From positions 2,147,001-2,211,000 of the forward strand of contig NZ_CP072597.1 of assembly GCF_018847975.1 (NCBI RefSeq): a stretch of 64,000 bases of DNA, in the 5' to 3' direction. Positions within the stretch are counted from its first letter, which is position 1; each line of letters starts with the position of its first letter. This DNA comes from Lysobacter sp. K5869. GTDB taxonomy: Bacteria > Pseudomonadota > Gammaproteobacteria > Xanthomonadales > Xanthomonadaceae. A program made the position numbers and the translations under genes. A model generated the notes under the pieces. That model was not told where the DNA came from. It did no database searches and worked only from the letters and a program-made list of their open reading frames with translations. This document shows, in pieces, positions 54,059 to 64,000 of this stretch.

Positions 54059-54871
54059 TCAGCGGTAGCGGTTGATCTCGTCGCGCAGCGCGCGCGCGGC
54101 GTGGGCTGCGGCTTCGGCGTAATCCGCGCCGTTGGAGGCGTACAGGATCGCGCGCGAGCTGCTGACCATCAGGCCGGTGCCGTCGGCGCTCTTGGCGTTG
54201 CTCACCACCGCTTGCACGTCGCCGCCTTGCGCGCCGACGCCGGGCACCAGGAACGGTACGTCGCCGACGATGGCGCGCACTTCGCGAAGTTGTTCCGGCC
54301 AGGTCGCGCCGACCACCAGCGCGCAGTTGCCGTGGCCGTTCCACTCGCGCGCGACTTTCTCGGCGACGTGCTGGTACAGCGGGCGGCCGCCGATATCCAG
54401 ATCCTGCAGATCGCCGGCGCCGGGATTGGAGGTGCGGCACAGGATCACCACGCCGCGGTCGGCGCGGTCGAGGAAGGGCTGAGCCGAGTCGCGGCCCATG
54501 TACGGGTTCACCGTCACCGCGTCGGCGCGGTAGCGGTCGAAGGCCTCGCCGACGTAATGCTGCGCGGTGCTGCCGATATCGCCGCGCTTGCTGTCGAGGA
54601 TCACCGGCACGTCGGGGTGGTTCGCGTGGATGTGGGCGATCAGCCGGGTCAGCGCGTCTTCGGCGCGCAGCGCGGCGAAGTGGGCGATCTGCGGCTTGAA
54701 CGCGCAGGCGTACTGCGCGGTGGCGTCGACGATGTCGCGGTTGAAGGCGAACACGGCATCGGCGTCGGCAGCGAATTTCGCCGGGAACTTGGCCGGTTCC
54801 GGGTCGAGACCCACGCAGACCAGGGTGTCGGCCTGTTGCCAGCGGCGGCGTAGTGCCTGCATGAAGCTCAT
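54059..54871 (-). CDS. pyrF: Orotidine 5'-phosphate decarboxylase
   Basis: Last step of UMP synthesis, decarboxylating OMP. The 270-residue protein is of the longer PyrF subfamily, with the catalytic Lys-Asp array in PVILDSKRGDIGSTAQHYV and phosphate-binding residues near the C-terminus (MVSSSRAILYAS). The start at 54871 (MSFMQALRRR) has a GAAGGA ribosome site. An inverted repeat pair separates it from map. Confidence 0.95.
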   Translation of the reverse strand: MSFMQALRRRWQQADTLVCVGLDPEPAKFPAKFAADADAVFAFNRDIVDATAQYACAFKPQIAHFAALRAEDALTRLIAHIHANHPDVPVILDSKRGDIGSTAQHYVGEAFDRYRADAVTVNPYMGRDSAQPFLDRADRGVVILCRTSNPGAGDLQDLDIGGRPLYQHVAEKVAREWNGHGNCALVVGATWPEQLREVRAIVGDVPFLVPGVGAQGGDVQAVVSNAKSADGTGLMVSSSRAILYASNGADYAEAAAHAARALRDEINRYR

Positions 54872-54924
54872 GGGGAATTCCTTCGCGGTGCGGTGATGAG
54901 GTGGGGAGGCGCCGCCCCCGCCCC

Positions 54925-55025
54925 GTCGTTCCGGCGAAAGCCGGAATCCATTTTGATTTTGCTTTGCGTACTTCGATAGCGTTGAAAGCAGGAGCAAAAT
55001 GGGTTCCGGCTTTCGCCGGAACGAC
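54925..55025. repeat. Inverted pair of GTTCCGGCGAAAGCCGGAA repeats
   Basis: GTCGTTCCGGCGAAAGCCGG (54925 onward) and its inverted copy (CCGGCTTTCGCCGGAACGAC, ending 55025) flank a 40-base loop. The whole region could form a hairpin with nested smaller ones. It lies in the gap between pyrF and map. Confidence 0.8.
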
Positions 55026-55109
55026 GGCGGGAGTCGCGTTGCTGCGGTCGGTTTCGGCGGTGTCGCGTTACATCGGGCGGTTGCGGAAGCGTTGGGTTTT
55101 TCCCATCGC

Positions 55110-55850
55110 TCACGTCACCACGATCGGCTCGCCCGACGTCACCACCACCGTGTGCTCGAACTGCGCGGCGAAGCCGCGCCGGCAGCGCATCGCCCAGCCG
55201 TCGTCGCCTTCGTCGGTGTGGGTGCAGTGGGTCGCCAGGAACGGCTCGATGGTGATGACCATGCCTTCGTGCAAACGGCGGGTGTCGCGCGGATCGTAAT
55301 AGCCGGGAATGTTGCCGGGCGCCTCGTGCAGGGCGCGGCCGACGCCGTGGCTGCCGAGGTTGCGGATCACCCGCAGCCCGTGGCGCGCGGCCACCGCCTC
55401 GACGGTGCGGCCGATGCTGTTGAGGAGGTTGCCCGCGCGCAGTTGCGCGATCGCGGCGTCGCGCGCTTCCAAGGTCGCGTCCAACAGCTTGCGCTGGGTC
55501 GCGTTGGGTCGCGCGCCGACCACGAAGCTGCCGCCGGTGTCGGCGAAATAGCCGTCCAGTTCGGCCGACACGTCGATGTTGACCAGATCGCCCTCGCGCA
55601 GCACCGTGCCGTCGGGAATGCCGTGCGCGGCGACTTCGTTGATGCTGATGCAGGTCGCGCCGGGGAAGTCGTAGGTCAGCTGCGGCGCCGAGCGCGCGCC
55701 GGCCTCGCGCAGCATCGCCGCGCCGATCGCGTCGAGGTCGCGCGAGACCGCGCCGGGCACGGCCGCCTCGCGCATCGTCGCCAGAACCGAGGCCACCAAG
55801 GTGCCGGCGCGGCGGAGTCCTTCGAGTTCGAATGCGTGCATCAGCGTCAT
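55110..55850 (-). CDS. map: Methionine aminopeptidase type I
   Basis: Removes the initiator methionine from new proteins (246 residues). The five metal ligands are visible: Asp in NIDVSAELDGY, Asp in FADTGGSF, His in GSHGVGRALHEAP, Glu in MVITIEPFL and Glu in QFEHTVVV. No N-terminal zinc extension is present. This copy is not next to rpsB-tsf, so it may be a second, standalone map gene. Confidence 0.94.
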   Translation of the reverse strand: MTLMHAFELEGLRRAGTLVASVLATMREAAVPGAVSRDLDAIGAAMLREAGARSAPQLTYDFPGATCISINEVAAHGIPDGTVLREGDLVNIDVSAELDGYFADTGGSFVVGARPNATQRKLLDATLEARDAAIAQLRAGNLLNSIGRTVEAVAARHGLRVIRNLGSHGVGRALHEAPGNIPGYYDPRDTRRLHEGMVITIEPFLATHCTHTDEGDDGWAMRCRRGFAAQFEHTVVVTSGEPIVVT

Positions 55851-56234
55851 GGCGGTACCTCAGTGGAGAGCATCGGGAGCGGTGGGAATACGGCAACGAT
55901 CGGTCGCATGCGTGGGAGGGCCGTCGCGCAGCGGCCCGGCGACAGGCTGGCGAAGAAGGCCTGGCCGGACAGGCAGGCCGCGCGGCCTGCGCGGGAGCGT
56001 GCGTCGAGACCGCTCATGAAACCGTCCTGCGTGCGCCTTGCGGGGGAATGCGTTGCCGCAGTCCGATGGTGCGAGGTTACCCGGGATGGCGGCTGCGCGC
56101 GCGGGCGGTCGCGGACGCGCCCGGCTGAACCGGCGCGATTCCGCTTCACGACGGCCTTGCCTGCGCGTCCTGATGGAGGCCACGGCGCCGGCATTCGGTG
56201 CCGTGCCCCTCCCCGTGCGTCCGAGGATCCGATC
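55851..56234. other. Gap between map and the papain-like gene
   Basis: About 380 bases between divergent genes. A 56-codon ORF (55847-56017, minus strand) overlaps the map start by ATGA, but its composition is not convincing. I see no other structure. Confidence 0.35.
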
Positions 56235-56765
56235 ATGACCCGACTCGATGGCTTTCCCACCGCGACCCAGGCCGTATCCAACTCCTGTTGGGCCTGCGCA
56301 GGACGCGAGATCGTCAACTGGTACATCGGCCAGGGCGAGGCCGGTTCTTACCAGGCCAGCCAGTTCGACAGCGACCAGAAGTTCGCGGATCAATACGCCA
56401 CCGCGGCCAAGGACCCGGCCTACAAGGACATCGACGTCCAGCGTTCGGCCGCCGACGCTCTCGCCTATCTGGGCTTCGACAACAATACCGACAGCCGGCC
56501 CATCCCCGAGCCCGACGAGATCCGTGTAGAACTCAGGAGCAAGAAGCCGATGCTGGCCATCATCGGCAGCACGAATCCGGGGAAGAAGCCCAACCTGGAC
56601 GCCAAGGAAGGCCATTGGCTGGTGATCGTCGGCATCAACGACGACGGCAGCCGGATCGAGGTCTTCGATCCCGCCCTGGGCAAAGTCGTCACCGTCGCCT
56701 ACGGCGCCACCTACACATCGGGTTCGTATTGGCAGAACACGTCCTACGTGGATGCCCACGCGTGA
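56235..56765 (+). CDS. Papain-like small cysteine protease (C39/C70-like)
   Basis: A 176-residue protein without a signal peptide. It has a papain-type active site: Q12 and C18 in TATQAVSNSCWACA (the Q-x5-C spacing of papain), H127 in KEGHWLVIVGIN and D145 in IEVFDPALG. The N-terminal CWACAGREIVNWY resembles AvrRpt2-type (C70) and C39-like proteases. The start at 56235 is set by GAGGA eight bases upstream. It is flanked by gaps and has no obvious partner, so the target is unknown. It could be a secreted effector, a peptide-processing enzyme or a bacteriocin-related protease. Confidence 0.7.
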   Translation: MTRLDGFPTATQAVSNSCWACAGREIVNWYIGQGEAGSYQASQFDSDQKFADQYATAAKDPAYKDIDVQRSAADALAYLGFDNNTDSRPIPEPDEIRVELRSKKPMLAIIGSTNPGKKPNLDAKEGHWLVIVGINDDGSRIEVFDPALGKVVTVAYGATYTSGSYWQNTSYVDAHA

Positions 56766-56996
56766 ACTCCGCTTGCAAGGCTGGGTGACGCGCCGGCGGA
56801 GGTCCTCTGCCGGGCGGCAGCGACGTCGATGTCCGTGACTGCGTCGATGCGACCCGCATCCGGGCAGCGTTGAAGCCGGCCGCGCCCGCCGTGCACACAG
56901 CGCAGCCGGCGGACGCGACTTACCGCCATCGATCGCGGATCGCCGCGCCGGATTGTTTCGGCGCGGCTCGCTTCATCGCTTGTTACTTGTTCCCGC

Positions 56997-58658
<1,662 letters not shown>

Positions 58659-59009
58659 GCGGACTCCGAAGCAGAGGCGCGCCTGGCCGGACCCGGAAGG
58701 GCCGCGGGGCGGGGCGGGGGGCGTTGCGAACAGCCGATTATCCCGCAGCCGGGTGACGGGTTCCAGCGCGGGGGCTCGAAAAAAGGTGAATCCGAAGGCC
58801 GCGGGCCGCAGGGCGGGCGGTACCGGCGTCCGCGCGATCCGGCGGGTTTTCCGGCTCGCGAGCCGGCGCGAGTCGGAACGCGCGACCGCAGGGGGCGTGA
58901 AGGGGCGTCGCGATCGAGCCCCGGATGCCCGCCTTCGCGGGCATGACGATGGGCGGGTGTCGCGGCGCTTCTCGGCCGTCGGCGGGACGCGTCCCGCCGG
59001 CCGCGCGCC
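58659..59009. other. Gap ettA-lpxO with one palindromic repeat
   Basis: About 350 GC-rich bases. It holds one CCCGCCTTCGCGGGCATGAC-type unit (58927-58946), which matches the inverted pair at 53689-53779. Nothing else is recognised. Confidence 0.5.
58921..58949. repeat. Single CCCGCCTTCGCGGG palindromic repeat
   Basis: ATGCCCGCCTTCGCGGGCAT is a perfect 20-base palindrome around TTCG/CGAA, matching the units at 53691 and 53753. Confidence 0.75.
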
Positions 59010-59912
59010 TTACAACCAAACGATCAGCGCGACGACCGCCGCCACCGAGGCGTACTTGAAGAAGTAGTACGTGCCCTTGCTGCGTTCCTTCAGCGCCTTG
59101 GACTTGAGCCGCAGGGCGTAGAAGTACTTGAAGATCTTGTTGATCGCGCCGGTCTTGTCGCCCTCGTTGTTGGGCGAGGCGCCGGCGGCGATCAGGCGCT
59201 TGGCGATGAAGCGGTTGAGCCCGCGCGCCCAGCCGAAGCGCATCGGCCGCTCGATGTCGCAGAACAGGATGATGCGGTTGTGCTGCGAGCCGTTCTGCGC
59301 CCAGTGGATGTAGGTCTCGTCGAACATGGTCCATTCGCCGTCGCGCCAGCTGTAGCGCTGGCCGTCCACGTCGATGAAACAGGCGTCGTCGTTCGGCGTC
59401 TCCAGGCCCAGGTGCAGGCGCAGGGAGCCGGCGTAGGGATCGCGGTGCGGGCGCAGTTCGCTGCCCGGCGGCAGTTCGGTGAACATCGCCGCCTTGACGC
59501 TGGGCACCTCGCGCAGCAGCTGGGTGGTGACCGGGCACAGCTCGGCGGCCGAGGGGTGGGCCTCGTCGTACCACTTCAGGTAGAAGCGCTTCCAGCCGCG
59601 GCGGAAGAACGAGTTGAAGCCGACGTCGTTGTACTGGTCGGCGGCCTTGATCTGCTGCATTTCGCGCAGGTGCAGAGCCTCGGCGCGGACTTCCTTCCAG
59701 CGCGCGCGCAGCGGCTCGAGCTCGGGGAAATGCTGCTCCGGGGTCAGGAACGGCGTGGTCGGCACCCGCGAGCAGGCGTACATCAGCACGTTGATGGGGG
59801 CCATGAACGTGGAGTGGTCCAGCAGCTGCCGGCCCAGGCGATGGCGGACCCGGCCGCGGAAATGCACGTAGACCGCGGCGGCCAGGAACAGGAAGACGAA
59901 GACCCATTTCAC
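59010..59912 (-). CDS. lpxO: LpxO-like aspartyl/asparaginyl beta-hydroxylase family protein
   Basis: Fe(II)/2-oxoglutarate dioxygenase of the aspartyl/asparaginyl beta-hydroxylase family (about 300 residues). One N-terminal membrane anchor (KWVFVFLFLAAAVYVHF) is followed by HFRGRVRHRLGRQLLDHSTF, close to Salmonella LpxO. Iron ligands include H-x-D in RPHRDPYAGSL and His in SQHNRIILF. A short C-terminal hydrophobic tail is also present. LpxO hydroxylates the secondary myristate of lipid A. GTG 59912 gives an LpxO-like length; the longer ATG at 59984 adds a proline-rich leader. Confidence 0.82.
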   Translation of the reverse strand: MKWVFVFLFLAAAVYVHFRGRVRHRLGRQLLDHSTFMAPINVLMYACSRVPTTPFLTPEQHFPELEPLRARWKEVRAEALHLREMQQIKAADQYNDVGFNSFFRRGWKRFYLKWYDEAHPSAAELCPVTTQLLREVPSVKAAMFTELPPGSELRPHRDPYAGSLRLHLGLETPNDDACFIDVDGQRYSWRDGEWTMFDETYIHWAQNGSQHNRIILFCDIERPMRFGWARGLNRFIAKRLIAAGASPNNEGDKTGAINKIFKYFYALRLKSKALKERSKGTYYFFKYASVAAVVALIVWL

Positions 59913-60233
59913 GGTCGGGGCATCCAGAACTAATTCGGGCCGGCCGGGCGGCGGCGGGCCGGGGAGGTGGGAGGGCGGGGCCATTGTCCGCCCCGGACGG
60001 GGGCGGCGGGAGCCGCGCTTTGGCGGTTGGCCGCCATACGCCCCTAGGCTAACATTTCAAGTCTTACGTCAAGCCGCCCGGGCCGATTCAGGCACCCGGG
60101 CCGCGCTGCGGAGATGGGCCGCCCGGCCCGAGATTTCAAGCCCGGGCGGGGCCGCCCGCGCGCTGTCCGGGCCCGTGGGCGGTCTGGCGCGAGTCCTCCC
60201 CTCCCGTCCGCTTACTTCTCCCCGAGGCCGCGA
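59913..60233. other. Divergent region upstream of glyA
   Basis: About 320 bases between the divergent lpxO-like gene and glyA. It has a TAGGCTAACATTT AT-richer stretch around 60045-60060 and several GGCCCGGGC palindromes. I see no riboswitch fold I can name and no confident promoter. Confidence 0.35.
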
Positions 60234-61511
<1,278 letters not shown>

Positions 61512-61513
61512 GG

Positions 61514-61992
61514 CAGGGAACCGGGAAATAAGGGAATGAAGGGAATGGCGGCTTCGTGCCGCCGTCATTGTCGCCAAGGAGGGCGAGATGACTTTGGATT
61601 ATCGCGGTTTGAAGGTTTGGCAGGAGGCGATGCGTTTGGCCGAGACGGTGTATCGGCTGTGCGAGGGATATCCTGCCGAAGAGCGCTATGGCTTGGTGGC
61701 GCAGTTGAAGAGGGCCGCGGTTTCGGTGCCCTCTTGCATTGCCGAAGGTAACGCGCGCGGCAGCGTGCGCGACTACCTGAGGTTTTTGTCGATGGCGAAC
61801 GGGTCGCTGGCGGAGGTGCACACCCAATTGCTGCTTTCGATTCGACTGGGATTCCCAGACACCCAGGCCGCATCGCAAGCCCTCGACCATTTGCGCCGCG
61901 TTTCTTTTCTGTTGCAATCGCTCCGAAAGTCGCTGAAGGTCAAACTACAGCGTCCCAACCATTCCCCACTCCCTGTTCCCCATTCCCCGCTC
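61514..61992. mobile_element. IVS-like element: palindrome arms around an S23-family gene
   Basis: A left arm of GGGAA words (61514-61556: GGGAACCGGG, AAGGGAATGAAGGGAATGG) and a right arm of the complementary words (61956-61990: CCATTCCCC, CTCCCTGTTCCCCATTCCCC) enclose a four-helix-bundle gene. The arms match the ORF-less palindromes at 10.6, 21.4 and 22.0-22.2 kb. The arrangement recalls intervening sequences of 23S rRNA genes, where an S23-family ORF sits in a hairpin. No target-site duplication is visible. Confidence 0.5.
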
Positions 61993-61995
61993 TAA
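61588..61995 (+). CDS. Four-helix bundle protein (S23/23S rRNA IVS family)
   Basis: A 135-residue helical protein of the S23 family. The diagnostic features are YRGLKVWQEAMRLAETVYRL, a GLVAQLKRAAVSVPSCIAEG block and a GSLAEVHTQLLLSIRLG block. Relatives are encoded in 23S rRNA intervening sequences, and some (Avd) assist diversity-generating retroelements. A strong AAGGAGG ribosome site lies nine bases upstream. The last 13 residues (PNHSPLPVPHSPL) are encoded by the right palindrome arm, so the native end is probably earlier. No rRNA, reverse transcriptase or other partner is nearby. It splits glyA from nrdR. Confidence 0.9.
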   Translation: MTLDYRGLKVWQEAMRLAETVYRLCEGYPAEERYGLVAQLKRAAVSVPSCIAEGNARGSVRDYLRFLSMANGSLAEVHTQLLLSIRLGFPDTQAASQALDHLRRVSFLLQSLRKSLKVKLQRPNHSPLPVPHSPL

Positions 61996-61998
61996 AAA

Positions 61999-62514
61999 AT
62001 GCATTGCCCCTTCTGCCAGCACCACGACACCCGCGTGATCGACTCGCGCGTGTCCGACGACGGCGCCACGATCCGGCGCCGCCGCGTGTGCGAGGCCTGC
62101 GGCGAGCGTTTCAGCACGCTGGAAACCATCGAGCTGAAGCTGCCGGTCATCATCAAGGGCGACGGGCGCCGCGAGGCGTTCGACGCGCGCAAGCTGCGCG
62201 CCGGGTTCGACCGCGCGCTGCAGAAGCGGCCGGTGTCGGAAGAGCAGATCGAAGCGGCGGTGCGCGCGGTCGTGCACCAGCTGCGCATGACCGCCGAGCG
62301 CGAGCTGGCCTCGCGCCGGGTCGGCGAGTTCGTCATGGCCGAGTTGCGCAAGCTCGACCACGTCGGCTACGTGCGCTTCGCCTCGGTGTACCGTTCGTTC
62401 GAGGACGTGGCCGATTTCCGCGAGGAGCTCGACCGGCTCGAACGCGACGCGCCGGGCGACGGGCAGTTGCCGTTGCTGGGCGAGGATTCGGCGCCGGACC
62501 GCAAGCGCCGCTGA
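61999..62514 (+). CDS. nrdR: Transcriptional repressor NrdR
   Basis: Zinc-ribbon/ATP-cone repressor of ribonucleotide reductase genes (171 residues). The N-terminal zinc ribbon has CPFC and CEAC pairs ([28 protein letters not shown]). The ATP-cone domain covers residues about 50-140 ([17 protein letters not shown]). The C-terminus is a charged tail. It is classically linked to ribD-ribE, as here. Confidence 0.96.
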   Translation: MHCPFCQHHDTRVIDSRVSDDGATIRRRRVCEACGERFSTLETIELKLPVIIKGDGRREAFDARKLRAGFDRALQKRPVSEEQIEAAVRAVVHQLRMTAERELASRRVGEFVMAELRKLDHVGYVRFASVYRSFEDVADFREELDRLERDAPGDGQLPLLGEDSAPDRKRR

Positions 62515-62524
62515 GCTCATCGGC

Positions 62525-63007
62525 ATGGCCGCGCCCGCACGCTATCGCTACCTGCGCCCGCGTTTGCGCAACCACTACTTCTCGCTGTGGATCGCGTTCG
62601 CGGCGGTGTTGCCGGGGATCGCGGCGTACGCGTGGTTCCACTGGGCGCCGGGCCAGGACCCTCTGATCTGGCTGACGCTCGGCTGGGCGGCGTTTTCGTT
62701 GCTGCTCTGGCTAGGCTCGCGCCGCGCCGAAGCCCGGCATTGGCGCTTCTTCGACGGGCTGAGCTATTGGTTCGAGGGCGGTCGTCTGCACAGCGAAGGG
62801 CCGATCAACGGCGCGGTGGATCTGAGCCGGGTGCGCAAGGTGGACGTCTTCGTTTCGCGCGGCGTCGTCGACCGTCTGGCTATATGGTTGGACGAGGATG
62901 CGACGCCGATGCTGATCGTCGGCATCGACCGGCCGGAGGCGTTCGCGTCCGAACTGCGCCGCCACGCGCCCCGCGCGCGCTACGAAACCGTAAAGGACTG
63001 GGCATGA
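62525..63007 (+). CDS. Small membrane protein of unknown function
   Basis: A 160-residue protein with two N-terminal helices (FSLWIAFAAVLPGIAAYAWF, LIWLTLGWAAFSLLLWLG) and a soluble C-terminal domain with alternating hydrophobic strands (VRKVDVFVSRGVVDRLAIWL). It lies ten bases after nrdR and its stop overlaps the ribD start by ATGA, so it is part of the same operon. I do not recognise a family. Confidence 0.75.
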   Translation: MAAPARYRYLRPRLRNHYFSLWIAFAAVLPGIAAYAWFHWAPGQDPLIWLTLGWAAFSLLLWLGSRRAEARHWRFFDGLSYWFEGGRLHSEGPINGAVDLSRVRKVDVFVSRGVVDRLAIWLDEDATPMLIVGIDRPEAFASELRRHAPRARYETVKDWA

Positions 63008-64000
63008 GCGACTTCACCGCCACCGACCACCTGCACATGGCCCGCGCCCTGCGCCTGGCCGAGAAGGGCGCCTACACCACCAAGCCGAACCCGATGGTCG
63101 GTTGCGTGATCGCGCACGGCGACGAGGTCGTCGGCGAAGGCTGGCACGAACGCGCCGGCGAGCCGCACGCGGAAATCCACGCATTGCGCAGCGCCGGCGA
63201 ACGCGCGCGCGGCGCCACCGCCTACGTGACGCTGGAGCCGTGCGCGCACACCGGCCGCACCGGGCCGTGCAGCGATGCGTTGATCGCAGCCGGCGTGGCG
63301 CGCGTGGTCGCGGCGATGCGCGACCCGTTCCCGCAGGTCGACGGCGCCGGTTTCGCCAAGCTGCAGGCCGCGGGCATCGCGGTCAGCAGCGGCTTGATGG
63401 AGGCGCAGGCGCGCGCGCTCAACCGCGGCTTTCTGTCGCGAGTGGAACGCGGACGGCCGTGGCTGCGGGTGAAATTGGCGGCGAGCCTGGACGGGCGCAG
63501 CGCCATGGCCAGCGGCGAGTCGAAGTGGATCAGCGGCGAAGCCTCGCGCCAGGACGTGCAATTGTGGCGCGCGCGCGCCGGCGCCATCGTCACCGGCGCC
63601 GGCACGGTGCTGGCCGACGATCCCTCGCTGACCGTGCGCCTGGGCGACGACACGCCGTTCGTGGCGCCGCTGCGCGTGGTGCTCGACCCGGGTCTGGCGA
63701 CGGTCGCGCGCGGCCGCGTGCGCGAGGGCGACGCGCCCACGCTGTACCTGCACGCGCCCGACGCCAAACCGCCGCGCGGCCTCGACGCGCAGGTCGCGGC
63801 GGTGCCGGTGCGCGAGGGCCGCATCGACCTGGAAGCCGTGCTCAAGCTGCTGGCCGAGCGCGGCGTCAACGAAATCCAACTCGAAGCCGGCGCGACCTTG
63901 GCCGGCGCGTTCCTGACCCAGGGCTTGGTCGACGAAGTGCTGCTGTACGTGGCCCCGGTACTGCTCGGCGAAACCGCGCGGCCGCTGTTCGACGGCCTCG
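63004..64000 (+). CDS. ribD: Riboflavin biosynthesis protein RibD (partial, runs off the window)
   Basis: Bifunctional deaminase/reductase of riboflavin synthesis. About 332 residues are in view, with the C-terminus beyond the edge. The deaminase zinc site is HAEIHAL plus EPCAHTGRTGPCSDAL. The reductase domain begins near residue 155 (WLRVKLAASLDGRSAMASGE). The ATG at 63004 overlaps the upstream stop by ATGA. It converts the GTP cyclohydrolase II product to 5-amino-6-ribitylamino-uracil phosphate. Confidence 0.95.
   Translation, partial: MSDFTATDHLHMARALRLAEKGAYTTKPNPMVGCVIAHGDEVVGEGWHERAGEPHAEIHALRSAGERARGATAYVTLEPCAHTGRTGPCSDALIAAGVARVVAAMRDPFPQVDGAGFAKLQAAGIAVSSGLMEAQARALNRGFLSRVERGRPWLRVKLAASLDGRSAMASGESKWISGEASRQDVQLWRARAGAIVTGAGTVLADDPSLTVRLGDDTPFVAPLRVVLDPGLATVARGRVREGDAPTLYLHAPDAKPPRGLDAQVAAVPVREGRIDLEAVLKLLAERGVNEIQLEAGATLAGAFLTQGLVDEVLLYVAPVLLGETARPLFDGL

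Noticed and set aside
55847..56017. A 56-codon ORF overlapping the map start by ATGA
   Set aside because: Coupling is suggestive, but the composition (Arg, Pro, Ala) and lack of a ribosome site do not support a gene.
59913..60233. Possible glycine or other riboswitch upstream of glyA
   Set aside because: The region has palindromes, but I found no conserved aptamer core, so no riboswitch is called.

Overview
This window is high-GC chromosomal DNA from a gammaproteobacterium, most likely a Lysobacter-type member of the Xanthomonadaceae. Three features point there. The type II secretion operon runs E-F-G-H-I-J-K-L-M-N-D with the GspC homologue in the XpsN position, as in xps operons. Core synteny is gammaproteobacterial: lptF-lptG divergent from pepA-holC-valS, xerD next to dsbC, and glyA-nrdR-ribD. 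Intergenic regions carry many short palindromic repeats, including GTAG-headed REP-like pairs. I saw no rRNA, tRNA, CRISPR array, prophage, transposase or plasmid-type gene. Genus is an inference from memory; no search was run.

Layout. 0-5.2 kb: ATP-grasp protein, the two subunits of a 3-oxoacid CoA-transferase, ETF-ubiquinone oxidoreductase and an AlkB-type dioxygenase. 5.4-6.6 kb: secreted GH16 glucanase. 6.7-11.9 kb (minus strand): a LinKLMN/Mla-like MCE lipid-transport operon (permease, ATPase, MCE protein, lipoprotein) with a CPBP-family membrane protease gene inside it. 12-16.8 kb: ThrE-type exporter, H-NS-like protein, ProS and a DUF4124 protein. 16.9-18.5 kb: pssA, a small protein I read as the missing DNA polymerase III psi subunit (HolD), and rimI. 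18.6-23.7 kb (minus): valS, holC and pepA, separated by palindromes. 24-26.2 kb: lptF-lptG. 26.3-30.1 kb: RDD protein, xerD and two tandem DsbC-like lipoproteins. 30.4-34.4 kb: purL.

34.8-47.5 kb is a complete, translationally coupled type II secretion operon. It carries an extra gene between gspE and gspF for a cysteine-rich, Sel1-like predicted lipoprotein. 48-49.8 kb: two glycosyltransferases. 49.8-53.6 kb: TSUP permease, a metallo-beta-lactamase-fold hydrolase and two tandem YtpQ/DUF1444 paralogues. 53.8-56.8 kb: small ORF, pyrF, map and a papain-like small protease. 57-60 kb: ettA and an LpxO-like hydroxylase. 60-64 kb: glyA, an S23/IVS four-helix-bundle gene flanked by palindrome arms, nrdR, a small membrane protein and the start of ribD.

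Much of the window concerns the cell envelope: LPS export (LptFG), lipid A modification (LpxO-like), MCE lipid trafficking, phosphatidylserine synthesis, type II secretion and periplasmic disulfide isomerisation. The most novel-looking signals are the S23-family gene inside palindrome arms, with ORF-less relatives of those arms elsewhere; the cysteine-rich protein in the secretion operon; the HolD candidate; and the CPBP protease inside the MCE operon.
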